From Lachnospiraceae bacterium AC2029 (GTDB lineage: Bacteria; Bacillota; Clostridia; Lachnospirales; Lachnospiraceae): DNA of 64,000 nucleotides. The stretch spans positions 1,240,001 through 1,304,000 of the forward strand of contig JNLK01000001.1 of NCBI GenBank assembly GCA_000703065.1, given 5' to 3'. Below the pieces are notes generated by a model that did no database searches, was not told the DNA's origin, and saw only the letters and a program-made list of their open reading frames with translations. Made by a program: the position numbers and the translations under genes. This document shows, one piece after another, positions 27,582 through 36,653 of this stretch (the stretch's first letter is position 1; each line of letters begins with the position of its first letter).

Positions 27582-30500
27582 TTACTTCATGGCTCCGTTT
27601 GCCCGTTCAAAGACGGCGGTCACATTTCCGTCCCCGGCATACCGGGCCATACCAAGGCTGATCACACCGGAGCATTCCTTCTGGCGTTTCTCCATCTCCT
27701 TCATCAGCTCGTCAATGTGCTCATAATCATGTCCCCGTGAAATGACGGCAAATTCTTCTTCACCGATCCGGAAAACCGGACTGCGTTTAAAGACATTGCA
27801 GATCAGTGCGCAGGCCTCCTTCAGTACCGTATCTCCCGCAGGGCTGTCTTCTTCCGACACCCGGCAGCGGACGATGGCGTACTCCAGCGGCGTCTTCTCA
27901 TCCAACTGGCGGTCCAACTGTTCCTCCGCGTCGAAGAATGCAGTTCGATTCTTGACGCCGGTCAGGGTATCCCTGTCCGCCCTCGTCCGGGCAAGGGACA
28001 GGTTATGTACATACTCCTGCTCTCTCCGAACCTGGGAATCGATATTCATAACGCCAATGATCAGCTTCTTTTCCCCGTTTTCTTCGATCGGGACCGCCTT
28101 CAGACTGACATAGGTCGGGGAGCCGTCGATATTCAACCGGTATTCAAACCGGAACACCCCGTTCTCCCGAATCTCCTTCAGCACATTTTCTTTCGTAAAC
28201 AGCGCCCGGAACATATCATGATCCTCGGAATAGATTGCCTCCTCCGAATTGATCATGGACTGTTCGAAGAAATTCTGTCCGTGCTTCGCAAAGCCCAGCT
28301 CCTCATAGTCCAGTGTGGCATTAAATTCCGTGTACTCCTGCGTCTCCGGATTCACGATATAGAAACAGAGCATATCCATCGACAGCGCCTGCAGCCTGTG
28401 GTTGAAGGTCTGCTCCTCGTGCATCTGACGCAGTGCCTCCTTCTGGCGCATCTGGTCATCCACATTATTCACTCCAATGATGATATGATCGTCACCGGGC
28501 TGCATGCGGACCGCCTTCATGTTGACATAGATCGGCATATCGTTCTGCACCAGTCGGTAGGTCAACGTGAAGGATTCGTGTTCATCCATGTTTCTGACCA
28601 CATTTTCCTTGGTAAAGTTCTGAAGGAAATAGCTCTGGTCTTCCCAGTAGATCGCGCTGAGTGCGTCCTGCCGACTCGCCCGGAAGAAATCCTCACCATG
28701 GCGTTCCACAGCAAGATTTCCATGGTTGACACTGGGACGGTACTCCGTAAAACGATCACTCTTCAGATCCACATAGTAAAGGGCAAAGTAGTCCGCGGAA
28801 AGTGCATTGGCCACATGAGTATAGGAGACATCCATCTGCTGCTTTGCATCCACCACCGCCAGGATCACCACCACGATGGCCACGGTCCCCGTCACAGGAT
28901 TCTCAGCGATCCTGCGAATGAAGATGTGAACGGTATCCCCGTTATCCAGCTTTCCGCTGAAGAAGCTGCGATCTCCCGTAGCCGAGAACTTACGTATCTC
29001 ACGGATGATGGAGTACCAGCGTTCCTGCCTGTTCTCATCGAAATGCAGCCTGAGTTCCTGAGGCGAGATCCCGTAGTTCCTTTCCATGAAATCCCGATAT
29101 GACTTATTGCACCGGATGATCCTGTAATCATCCCCCTTCTCCTCGATAACCGTCATGGGAACGGTATCGAAGTAGCGTTGTACGGATTCCCGGTCTTCAT
29201 GTGCCACAATGGAAAGATCATAGAGATTGAAGCCTCCGATCGCCGAGTAGTAGCCCGACTCCTCAGGATTCTCAAATCCGATCTGGATCCCCATCTGATA
29301 GCGTTCCAGGACCTTCTCATACGGGATGGGTTTGCAGTAGTAATATCCCTGCAGCTTTCTGCAGCCCACCTCCCGAAGGAATTCCACCTGCTCCTCGGTC
29401 TCCACTCCCTCCATGACCATATCCAGACCCAGGGCTATGACCATTTTGATCAGCTCCGTGAGTATGATCTTCGTTTCTTCTCCCTGATCAAACTGCCGCA
29501 TGAACCGCAGATCAAATTTGATCAGATCAAAACGGATGGTCTGAAGAACATCGATGGAGGAATACCCGCTTCCGAAGTCATCCATCCACACCTGGAAGCC
29601 CAGCTTCCGGAACCGCTCGATCTGTGTCTTCATATATTCGAAGTTGCTTCCGACCACGCTTTCCGTGATCTCGATGGTCAGAAGATTCCGGGGCACCCCG
29701 GCACTGTCCACACGGTATCGGATCTCCTCCACGATATCGCAGGCCTCAAAATCATATCTGGACAGATTGATGGAAAGAGGTACAAGATAAAGCCCTGAGT
29801 TCCTCTGGTCCCTGATCCGTTCCAGGATCCGGTCCAGCATATAGAGATCCAGCCGATAGATCAGACGGGACTCCTCCAGTATCGGGATGAACTCCGCCGG
29901 TGAAAGAAATCCCAGTTCGGGATCGATCCAGCGGGCCAGTGCCTCCTCATCGCATACCCTTCCGTTGGCCGCACGGACGATGGGCTGGTAGTATACCTTG
30001 ATCCATCCTTCCTCCAGAGCCTGGTCAAAATGATCCAGTATATACTGATGGTTCTTCACGGAGGATAGCAGATTATCATCAAAGAAGGTGTAGCTGGAAG
30101 CGTAGGTCTCCTTCTTCGTATCACACGCCAGCTTTGCGCGGTCACAGGCATCGCTCACATCGATCCCCTCTGCCCTGTCCTCATAGATACCGATCCTAAC
30201 CGGAAGAGCATTTCCGTCATTTGCCTTCTCCAGTTCCCGGATCAGCCGTTTCACCCTTTCCTCCAGATTTTCCGTATCCGTATAGACCACAAAATGATCC
30301 TGTGCAAATCTGCTGCAGTTATCACTGCTAAATGTCCGGAGCAGTATTTTAGCCACGGATTTCAGAAGCTTATCCCCCTCGGCAAATCCGTACTTGCCGT
30401 TAAAGTACTTCATCCCGTTCAGATCCAGATAGAGCAGTGCAGGTTTCTTCCCCTGAGCGATGGTACGATTCCTTGCACTCCGCACAAGTTCGAAGAAATA

Positions 30501-30998
30501 CGTCATCGCCGGAAGTCCCGTCAGATGGTCGAAATAAGTTTTGCTATACTGACTCTCCTCCTCCAGAAGACGGTTGAACTTGTTATTCAGCTTATTCTCC
30601 GAGTCTTCCCTGCCGGGATCGTAGAAGCCTTCGTCAGTATACCAGATCACAGCAAGCCGGCTCCCATCCTCAGTGTATACATGTTCTCCGAAAGCATGGA
30701 TGATCTTGTACTGCGACTTCACCTTTGAGCGGTACACAACATTGTACTCACTGTCTTCCGTGGCAAAATGAAAAGCCGCGTCCGCGATCCGTACGACATC
30801 ATCCGGATGCGTATCCCGATACATATCATTATCCATCAGGTCATACGCTTCCTCCCGGTTGAGGTCGAACAGGGTGCAGAACCCGGCTGACAGCACAAGA
30901 GTAACCACCCGTCTGTCGATGAACTGATACACAGCCATCGGCACACAGGATTTCTCCCACAGAGAAAACTCTATCGAACTAAATTGATACTTTTCCAT
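27582..30998 (-). CDS. Multidomain c-di-GMP protein: PAS, degenerate GGDEF, EAL, PAS-like repeats, second GGDEF-like
   Basis: 1138 aa with no predicted membrane segment. Order: PAS-like (about 1-130); GGDEF-like (150-310) whose signature is changed to AQDHF (232-236), so cyclase activity is unlikely; EAL (about 317-565) with EAL at 352-354, INLS, ITES, DDFGSGYSS, an IKFD lysine and EGVET, all expected for an active c-di-GMP phosphodiesterase; a PAS domain (about 590-720); two similar PAS-like units (about 745-860 and 870-975), each with a FTKENV motif; and a C-terminal GGDEF-like domain with GEEEF (1079-1083). Probably a phosphodiesterase controlled by its sensory domains. The gene lies 47 bases after the superoxide reductase gene. 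Confidence 0.88.
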   Translation of the reverse strand: MEKYQFSSIEFSLWEKSCVPMAVYQFIDRRVVTLVLSAGFCTLFDLNREEAYDLMDNDMYRDTHPDDVVRIADAAFHFATEDSEYNVVYRSKVKSQYKIIHAFGEHVYTEDGSRLAVIWYTDEGFYDPGREDSENKLNNKFNRLLEEESQYSKTYFDHLTGLPAMTYFFELVRSARNRTIAQGKKPALLYLDLNGMKYFNGKYGFAEGDKLLKSVAKILLRTFSSDNCSRFAQDHFVVYTDTENLEERVKRLIRELEKANDGNALPVRIGIYEDRAEGIDVSDACDRAKLACDTKKETYASSYTFFDDNLLSSVKNHQYILDHFDQALEEGWIKVYYQPIVRAANGRVCDEEALARWIDPELGFLSPAEFIPILEESRLIYRLDLYMLDRILERIRDQRNSGLYLVPLSINLSRYDFEACDIVEEIRYRVDSAGVPRNLLTIEITESVVGSNFEYMKTQIERFRKLGFQVWMDDFGSGYSSIDVLQTIRFDLIKFDLRFMRQFDQGEETKIILTELIKMVIALGLDMVMEGVETEEQVEFLREVGCRKLQGYYYCKPIPYEKVLERYQMGIQIGFENPEESGYYSAIGGFNLYDLSIVAHEDRESVQRYFDTVPMTVIEEKGDDYRIIRCNKSYRDFMERNYGISPQELRLHFDENRQERWYSIIREIRKFSATGDRSFFSGKLDNGDTVHIFIRRIAENPVTGTVAIVVVILAVVDAKQQMDVSYTHVANALSADYFALYYVDLKSDRFTEYRPSVNHGNLAVERHGEDFFRASRQDALSAIYWEDQSYFLQNFTKENVVRNMDEHESFTLTYRLVQNDMPIYVNMKAVRMQPGDDHIIIGVNNVDDQMRQKEALRQMHEEQTFNHRLQALSMDMLCFYIVNPETQEYTEFNATLDYEELGFAKHGQNFFEQSMINSEEAIYSEDHDMFRALFTKENVLKEIRENGVFRFEYRLNIDGSPTYVSLKAVPIEENGEKKLIIGVMNIDSQVRREQEYVHNLSLARTRADRDTLTGVKNRTAFFDAEEQLDRQLDEKTPLEYAIVRCRVSEEDSPAGDTVLKEACALICNVFKRSPVFRIGEEEFAVISRGHDYEHIDELMKEMEKRQKECSGVISLGMARYAGDGNVTAVFERANGAMK

Positions 30999-31045
30999 AA
31001 ATGGCCACCCCCTCGGTCATTTTGGGTAAAGCTTATTAACTGCTT

Positions 31046-31381
31046 TTAAACCTCCGCCTTCCACAGGCCATGGAGATTACAGTATTCATAAGCAGCAATG
31101 ACCTTGTCGGTAGTCTTGAAGACCGCCTGCGGTTTCACTCCCGGTGTAAGCACCTTCTTCTGGTAACCGCCTTCGGTCTCCAGTACGATCCACTGGATAA
31201 AATGCGCCTCCAGCATCGGATGCTCCACGGAACCGACTGTCACCGTAACGGTATCCCCCTCTGAAGCGATCACCGGCACATGCTTCTCACCTGCCGCATC
31301 CGTGGTATTCGGAACAAGCTCCTCTCCAACGGAAAGTCCTTCGGCTATCAAAATCTGATCATCAACCTTATAAAACTTCAT
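31046..31381 (-). CDS. Superoxide reductase (desulfoferrodoxin family, one-iron form)
   Basis: 111 aa. The Fe(His)4Cys centre is complete: H34 (EKHVPVI), H54 (EHPM), H60 (HFIQW), and C101/H104 (CNLHGLW). The protein reduces superoxide to peroxide without making O2, a trait of strict anaerobes. The N-terminal FYKV aligns with the start of the rubredoxin-like domain of two-iron desulfoferrodoxins (FYKCxxCG), but the cysteines are gone, leaving a vestige. The ATG at 31379-31381 follows GGGGAG by 9 bases. It has its own promoter. Confidence 0.9.
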   Translation of the reverse strand: MKFYKVDDQILIAEGLSVGEELVPNTTDAAGEKHVPVIASEGDTVTVTVGSVEHPMLEAHFIQWIVLETEGGYQKKVLTPGVKPQAVFKTTDKVIAAYEYCNLHGLWKAEV

Positions 31382-31424
31382 ATGCAACATCTCCCCTCTA
31401 AAAAATACAAACTCATAGTACTTT

Positions 31425-31454
31425 ATTTTACCATATTCCATCCGGTTTCTACAA
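31425..31454 (-). promoter_or_regulatory. Promoter of the superoxide reductase gene
   Basis: On the minus strand TTGTAG (31449-31454), 18 bases, then TAAAAT (31425-31430), with TGG before it as an extended -10. Confidence 0.6.
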
Positions 31455-31501
31455 GCATTTCGGTGGTATTCTGTCCCGAATGGACAGATTGTTCCGGAGC
31501 A

Positions 31502-34021
31502 TCACGGATTTGTACAATATCCCTTTGTATTAAAGTAATACCTGGTGCCGCTTATGATATAGGATCTGCCCTTTGCATACCAGCCGGAAGCATCCCCGTA
31601 CCACCATCCGTTCCTGCTTTTACGCCAGGTGCAGCGATACTTATAATGGCAGATACCGTTCGGATCACACCACCATCCGTCGACAAATTCGCCCTGCGCA
31701 GTATATCCGTTCTTATGGAAATAGTACCACTTACCGTCGATCATCTTCCAGCAGTCCTTCAGGTAGGATTTTCCGGAAATGGAATACCACCAGCCCTTCT
31801 TATCCTGCTTCCAGCCGGGAGCCGCCGGCTTTTCATCCCACGCGCCGCCTGCGGTCAGGAAACATCCGCTGCGGTATGCATTTTTCTCCATGTATCCTTC
31901 CTTATTGAAGTAATACCACTTCCCGTCGATCTTCTGCCACCGGTTCTTCGCGTACCATCCGGACGTGTCCCCAAACCATTTGCCTTTCCTGTTCTCTTTC
32001 CAGGAACCGACGGGCTTATAGGTCTGCTTTCCGTCCCTGCCGTACCATTTTCCGTCTACCCATTCATTTTCATATGTCTTCTCCGGCTCAGGTTTCTCAT
32101 AGGTAAGACCTGTTCCCCGTGCATAGAGGATCTCCGAACTGTAACCGTCCCCTTCTTCATTCAGCTTCGGCAGATTCACCGGAAGCACGCCGCTGGGAGC
32201 TTCCTCCCCCTCAAGCATCATATAAAGGCCTGCAGCCATATTCGGTCCATAGCGCTTCATGGGCTCCTTATCCTGACGGGGATCCAGATTCATGGAACGC
32301 GCTCCATAGGTGAGCACGATGGCATCCGCAGCCTGGAAACGGGCAGCGTCATAGGGCAGGAATACGCTCATCACTATGAACCTTCCACCCTGCTTATGTG
32401 TCTTTTCGATCAACTCATCTATAAGCCCGGCCGTATTCCCTGTCAGGAATCCGGCACTTGTCATCTCGGAGATCGCGATCACATTGTCAGCCCCTTCGAT
32501 CCAATCCAGGACCTCCTGCCGTTTCTCCGGAGCCTCCTTTTGGTAGAAGCAGTGCACCTCATATTCGGAATTCTCCGGAAGCTTACCCTCTTCCTTCAGA
32601 AGGTCCACAATATATTCCATGGGCAGCGGTTCATCATTATATGCCGTAAGGATGACGGTCTTTTCGCCTTCATCGGTCAACGGCAGGGTGTTGTCATCAT
32701 TCTTCACCAGAGTGATGGAACGTTTCGTGATATCCCATTCGATATCATGATCCGCCTTTGTGCTGACGGTCTTCATCGCCTGTTCCACCTTCTGCTCAAC
32801 ATCCGACCCGTCGTAGGGCGTGAGAAGTCCGTGCTTTTCCTTCAGCTTCAGGATCCGGAGAACTGCCGCATCCACCTTCTCCATAAGCTCAGCGTCTGCG
32901 TCAACCTTCCCGGCCAGAGCCTGAATCCCTGCTGCCAGCATGGTGCGTCCCTTCTGTGTTGTAATATCCGCCGGCATAAGGAAAATGTCCACGCCAGCAT
33001 TGATCGCAAGCTGGATAGCGTCCATCTGATCGAAATGCTCCGCGATCGCAGCCATGTTCATTGCGTCCGTGACTACAACCCCCTCAAAACCCATATCCCC
33101 TCGCAGGATATCCGTAATGATTGTTTTGGAAAGGGTTGCAGGAAGGAATATCTCCTTACCGGTAGACTTTGATGTATATGTTTCCTTTTCTATCATGGGA
33201 TACTCGATATGCGCGGTCATGAGCATCTCCACACCATTGGCGATCTCCTCCCGGAAGGGAATCAGTTCCATATTCTGCAGTTCCTCATATGTCGCATCGA
33301 TACGGGGAAGTCCCGAATGGCTGTCAACATTTGTATTTCCATGTCCCGGGAAATGCTTCGGGCATGCGATCAGCCCAGCCTCCTGCATGACTGACATTGT
33401 CTGTTTGGAAAACTTTGTCACCACATCCGGATCATCTGAAAAGGACCGGATTCCGATAATGGGATTTGCCGCATTGTTATTCACATCCGAATCCGGGCAG
33501 AAATTAACGTTAAAGCCTAACGCCAGAACCTCCTTAGTGATGATGGATGCCATCGTAGTTACATCCTCTTCCCTGCCGGTTGCGGTCAGTGCCATATTTC
33601 CCGGGCCTTGAACACACTCATTCAGGCGGGCAACACTTCCGCCCTCCTGGTCTATGGAAACAAAAAGCTGTGCCTTTGCTCCGCCGGCAGCCGTTTTCAC
33701 CTGCATGGAGTCGATCAGACGCACCGTCTGCTCCGTTCCCATCGTATTGCTCGCCATAAGGATCACGCCTCCGAAATGATTGGCCTCCAGATAGTCAGCC
33801 AGCTCATCAGGAAGTACGGTGACTCCCTCCTTGGTCCCGTCGCTCTTCTGATAATAACTCGGGCAGATGACCATCATCTGGGCAAGCTTCTCCACCGTAG
33901 TCATAGACTGAAGGATTTCCTCAGGCTTCGTCCCTGCAGCCTTTGTGCAGCCCGGTGTCCATAGTCCGATTGTAATAAGAAACACCAGCATACAACAGAT
34001 AAGTCTTCTTTTTTTTGTCAT
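31502..34021 (-). CDS. GH3 beta-N-acetylhexosaminidase with C-terminal wall-binding repeats
   Basis: 839 aa, exported. The N-terminal signal is basic then hydrophobic (about 1-28). The GH3 catalytic domain (about 35-390) is of the NagZ kind: DQEGGSVARL, CPKHFPGHG (the loop with the catalytic His) and VVTDAMNM with the nucleophile Asp. A second alpha/beta domain (about 410-620) follows. The last ~190 residues contain several aromatic repeats of the type W-x-x-x-DGKWYYF-x-x-x-GY, as in choline/glucan-binding modules. It probably cuts GlcNAc linkages at the cell wall. GGAG lies 7 bases before the ATG. Confidence 0.9.
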   Translation of the reverse strand: MTKKRRLICCMLVFLITIGLWTPGCTKAAGTKPEEILQSMTTVEKLAQMMVICPSYYQKSDGTKEGVTVLPDELADYLEANHFGGVILMASNTMGTEQTVRLIDSMQVKTAAGGAKAQLFVSIDQEGGSVARLNECVQGPGNMALTATGREEDVTTMASIITKEVLALGFNVNFCPDSDVNNNAANPIIGIRSFSDDPDVVTKFSKQTMSVMQEAGLIACPKHFPGHGNTNVDSHSGLPRIDATYEELQNMELIPFREEIANGVEMLMTAHIEYPMIEKETYTSKSTGKEIFLPATLSKTIITDILRGDMGFEGVVVTDAMNMAAIAEHFDQMDAIQLAINAGVDIFLMPADITTQKGRTMLAAGIQALAGKVDADAELMEKVDAAVLRILKLKEKHGLLTPYDGSDVEQKVEQAMKTVSTKADHDIEWDITKRSITLVKNDDNTLPLTDEGEKTVILTAYNDEPLPMEYIVDLLKEEGKLPENSEYEVHCFYQKEAPEKRQEVLDWIEGADNVIAISEMTSAGFLTGNTAGLIDELIEKTHKQGGRFIVMSVFLPYDAARFQAADAIVLTYGARSMNLDPRQDKEPMKRYGPNMAAGLYMMLEGEEAPSGVLPVNLPKLNEEGDGYSSEILYARGTGLTYEKPEPEKTYENEWVDGKWYGRDGKQTYKPVGSWKENRKGKWFGDTSGWYAKNRWQKIDGKWYYFNKEGYMEKNAYRSGCFLTAGGAWDEKPAAPGWKQDKKGWWYSISGKSYLKDCWKMIDGKWYYFHKNGYTAQGEFVDGWWCDPNGICHYKYRCTWRKSRNGWWYGDASGWYAKGRSYIISGTRYYFNTKGYCTNP

Positions 34022-34069
34022 TGAATGTCTCCTTTTCCATGATCATAGACCAATATCCCCATGCCTGCC

Positions 34070-34097
34070 AAAAAAGGCTGTCTGAACGACAGCCTTT
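34070..34097 (-). terminator. Rho-independent terminator of the VOC gene
   Basis: GGCTGTC (34076-34082) and GACAGCC (34088-34094) pair around 5 bases; on the minus strand TTTTTT follows. Confidence 0.85.
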
Positions 34098-34139
34098 AGC
34101 ATGGATCACCTGTCCGGTATCTGATTTATGCTTCGCGGA

Positions 34140-34520
34140 TTATGACTCCTTGATGTGCTGACAAAGGTCAAATGCAAATCCGCTCGGGGAACGCAGCATT
34201 GCCGATCTGTTGGTCCGCGTATCTACAGTCGCATCTCCACTGGGATTCGTGAAGCCCTTAGAGATAAAGTACTCATATGCTTCTTCGAAATTATCCACAT
34301 TCATACGGATCAGTGTAAGATCCTGCTGCATGCCGGCCACACCGGAAACATCCACATAAAAACCGTTAGCATCCTTCATACGAACGTTTGTGACATCCTT
34401 CTTAGAGGGGGAAACAACGTCAATACTGTGGCGTCTCTCGAAGCCCATTTCCTCAAAGAGCTTGATGATGTTTTCAGCATCAGACGTTACTATCAGCGGA
34501 TTAAAACTGGTAATCTTCAT
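34140..34520 (-). CDS. VOC superfamily (glyoxalase/bleomycin resistance-fold) protein
   Basis: 126 aa with the paired beta-alpha-beta-beta-beta plan of the VOC fold: ITSFNPLIVTSDAENIIKLFEEMGF in the first half and LIRMNVDNFEEAYEYFISKGF in the second, ending SPSGFAFDLCQH. Metal-binding residues are not clearly conserved, so enzymatic activity is uncertain. The ATG at 34518-34520 follows GGAGG. Single gene with its own promoter and terminator in an AT-richer stretch. Confidence 0.8.
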   Translation of the reverse strand: MKITSFNPLIVTSDAENIIKLFEEMGFERRHSIDVVSPSKKDVTNVRMKDANGFYVDVSGVAGMQQDLTLIRMNVDNFEEAYEYFISKGFTNPSGDATVDTRTNRSAMLRSPSGFAFDLCQHIKES

Positions 34521-34586
34521 TTTGCACCTCCATATTTTCATCTTTTTTATAATGCCTGTTGTAGTAAGCAACTCAGCAACAATTGT

Positions 34587-34592
34587 ATTATA
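34587..34592 (-). promoter_or_regulatory. Likely -10 box of the VOC gene promoter
   Basis: A perfect TATAAT on the minus strand about 65 bases before the start; the -35 region is poor. Confidence 0.4.
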
Positions 34593-34637
34593 CAGTAAAA
34601 GATATAACAAAAGCGCAACAAATCCCGGGATAATTCT

Positions 34638-34670
34638 AAAAAAACTGCCATCAGAAGGATCCGATGGCAG
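34638..34670 (-). terminator. Rho-independent terminator overlapping the end of the GNAT gene
   Basis: On the minus strand CTGCCATC ... GATGGCAG followed by seven T. The stop codon of the acetyltransferase lies inside the hairpin. Confidence 0.85.
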
Positions 34671-35148
34671 AAAGCTTCAGTCTCATATCCTTATATTTTT
34701 GAACCCTGTCACCAAAGCCTAATTTTTTATACAACGGATAGCCTTCATCCGTTGCCACCAGATCAATGCGGCAGATCTGATGTTCTCCGGCATATTCGAT
34801 CAAATCACTCATAAGGCGTGTGCAGATTCCCCTGCCACGGTATTCCTCTTCTGTATATACACTAAGAACCTCCGAATCAAATCCATTTGGAAGAAACGGA
34901 TTCGCCGGTTTCTCAATGATCAGCAGATATGCTGCAGCAACAAGCCTGCCCTCCGCCCTGGCCACAAACGCGATCAGTTTCTTTCCGAGCTCTCTTTCAA
35001 AATAGCCCGGAAGCTGGCTTTCCATACATTCCTTTTCCTTGTCTGTGATAGAGCCAAAATCATCTATCATATATAGAATTCTAAGTCTGACAAGTTCCGG
35101 AATATCGCTTATTGTTGCAGTATCATATACTATGCTTTCCTTATTCAT
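34651..35148 (-). CDS. GNAT-family N-acetyltransferase
   Basis: 165 aa. The acetyl-CoA binding motif A is VYTEEEYRGRGICTRLMSDLIEYA, followed by LVATDEGYPLYKKLGF, the typical C-terminal strand and helix. Substrate unknown. The ATG at 35146-35148 is preferred: GGGAG lies 8 bases before it, whereas the upstream in-frame ATG codons lie in or before that site. Confidence 0.85.
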   Translation of the reverse strand: MNKESIVYDTATISDIPELVRLRILYMIDDFGSITDKEKECMESQLPGYFERELGKKLIAFVARAEGRLVAAAYLLIIEKPANPFLPNGFDSEVLSVYTEEEYRGRGICTRLMSDLIEYAGEHQICRIDLVATDEGYPLYKKLGFGDRVQKYKDMRLKLSAIGSF

Positions 35149-35196
35149 TTGTTTCACTCCCATAAAATTTGTTTTTATCAACGAATTTCTGAATTA

Positions 35197-35364
35197 TCAG
35201 GCATTCTTCGCAGGGACATCTTCGCCTAAAAGAATGATCGTTTCCACTGTTGTCCGACTGAGCAACCGAATTGCCATCTCAGGAACCATTTCTACTAATG
35301 CATTTACCAATCCGTCATCTATTACGCCACTAATCCGCCATATTGGCGTTTTGAATAGTCTGGT
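35197..35364 (-). pseudogene. Possible gene remnant directly after the RhuM stop
   Basis: In the RhuM reading frame 55 stop-free codons follow the TAA, ending in TGA at 35197. The peptide would contain PIWRISGVIDDGLVNALVEM and end GEDVPAKNA. No start codon with a ribosome binding site opens it, and I do not recognise it. It may be the tail of a gene cut by the RhuM module or chance. Confidence 0.25.
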
Positions 35365-36387
35365 TTAGTTTTGCTCTTGGATCATTTTCTTTACCGCCTT
35401 ATCAAAATCTGATTCAATAGGCTGGGTTCGGTTGAATATTTCATATTCGGCTTTGGCCTTATCCATCGCCTGCTTATGAGATATTCTTCCGTTATCCTTA
35501 AGAATCTTGTACTGACGGAATTCAAGAAAAGCATTTACGCTCTTTTCAAACTCTTCCATCGTGAATACATTCTCACGCTCAATCAGATCCTCGATATAAT
35601 CAAAATATCCTGTGACCGCACGTTCCAGCCTGCGAATCTGCTTCTCCTCCAGATAATTCTTTGCAATCGAAACATCTGATTTCAGTATTCTGCCATCCGG
35701 AGCATTCTTCCAGGTTGTAAGTCCCATATGCTCTTTCTCATGATCTGCTGATTCATATACTATCTCTGCAGCGGTATGATCTGTGATCGCATAATGAAAC
35801 TTGTTCTGTATCGTTGCATAAAAATGATAAGCCACTTCGGAATCCTTTGTGTAATCAATGCTACACTCAGCAAAAATATCTGTAATCTGCTGCCAGATAC
35901 GCCGTTCGCTGGCACGAATCGAACGAACACGCTCCAACAACTCGCGAAAGTAATCTTTTCCGAAAGCAGTTTTCCCTTGCTTCAGACGGTCGTCATCCAG
36001 AACAAAGCCTTTTGTCATGTATTCCTTAAGAACTGTAGTCGCCCAGATGCGAAATTTTGTTGCTTTAATTGAATTTACACGATATCCAACAGAAATAATT
36101 GCGTCCAGATTATAAAACATAGATTCTTTATCTTGTGTTTTTCCTGGAATTGCTCCATGCGGACTGGTCGTTGCAATTTTTGCAACAACCACTTTTTCAT
36201 CAAGTTCCCCACTCTCAAATATCTTTTTCAGATGTCTGCTGATACCGGATTTATCAACGCCAAACAATTCTGCCATAGCCTTTTGAGTAATCCACATGCT
36301 GTCATTCAATATATATGCATCAACAGAAACATCCCCTTCATCGGAATGATAGAAAACCATTTCCATCTGTTTATCAAAATCTCTCAT
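35365..36387 (-). CDS. RhuM-family protein
   Basis: 340 aa of the Virulence_RhuM family. The N-terminal third is a winged-helix-like DNA-binding region (WITQKAMAELFGVDKSGISRHLKKIFESGEL), followed by the family core SMFYNLDAIISVGYRVNSIKATKFRIWAT and the long helical C-terminal part. Family members occur in genomic islands and near defence genes; the function is unsettled. The ATGA overlap with the upstream HTH gene shows a tight two-gene operon. GGAGG lies about 10 bases before its ATG. The region is more AT-rich than its neighbours, which suggests acquisition by transfer. Confidence 0.88.
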   Translation of the reverse strand: MRDFDKQMEMVFYHSDEGDVSVDAYILNDSMWITQKAMAELFGVDKSGISRHLKKIFESGELDEKVVVAKIATTSPHGAIPGKTQDKESMFYNLDAIISVGYRVNSIKATKFRIWATTVLKEYMTKGFVLDDDRLKQGKTAFGKDYFRELLERVRSIRASERRIWQQITDIFAECSIDYTKDSEVAYHFYATIQNKFHYAITDHTAAEIVYESADHEKEHMGLTTWKNAPDGRILKSDVSIAKNYLEEKQIRRLERAVTGYFDYIEDLIERENVFTMEEFEKSVNAFLEFRQYKILKDNGRISHKQAMDKAKAEYEIFNRTQPIESDFDKAVKKMIQEQN

Positions 36388-36590
36388 AGAAGGTTATCCT
36401 CCTTCCCTTTCACCAATTCCTCATACTTCAACTGGTAAGCAATAAGTCTGGGAATGTATTCCGGTGGTGTTCTCCTTCCCGCTTCCCAGTCTTCCAACGT
36501 GCGAACAGGGATCCCCGTATGCTCTGAAAAGCCTTTACGCGACATCCCTGTGCTTTCTCGTAGTTCTTTTATCGATTTAGCTATATCCAT
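36384..36590 (-). CDS. Small HTH (XRE-like) transcriptional regulator
   Basis: 68 aa, essentially one helix-turn-helix domain: MSRKGFSEHTGIPVRTLEDWEAGRRTPP is the XRE/YiaG-type pattern. First gene of the pair with RhuM, overlapping it by four bases. Two near-identical 10-bp sequences in its promoter region make autoregulation likely. AGGG lies 8 bases before the ATG. Confidence 0.88.
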   Translation of the reverse strand: MDIAKSIKELRESTGMSRKGFSEHTGIPVRTLEDWEAGRRTPPEYIPRLIAYQLKYEELVKGKEDNLL

Positions 36591-36603
36591 ATTCTTTTCC
36601 CTT

Positions 36604-36613
36604 GCATTGCGTG
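36604..36613. promoter_or_regulatory. Putative operator copy 1 (GCATTGCGTG)
   Basis: Lies between the -10 box and the start of the HTH gene. Differs by one base from copy 2 at 36650-36659 and has the same orientation. Confidence 0.5.
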
Positions 36614-36624
36614 TTGATATTCAA

Positions 36625-36653
36625 ATTATATCACATATTCATCAGAACCGCAA
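36625..36653 (-). promoter_or_regulatory. Promoter of the HTH-RhuM pair
   Basis: On the minus strand TTGCGG (36648-36653), 17 bases, then TATAAT (36625-36630), with TGA before it as an extended -10. Confidence 0.75.

Noticed and set aside
31280-33172. 630-codon plus-strand frame opposite the GH3 gene
   Set aside because: The minus frame carries complete GH3 motifs and wall-binding repeats.
33921-34109. Small minus-strand frame overlapping the GH3 start
   Set aside because: It crosses a terminator hairpin, has no ribosome binding site, and overlaps the GH3 signal sequence in another frame.
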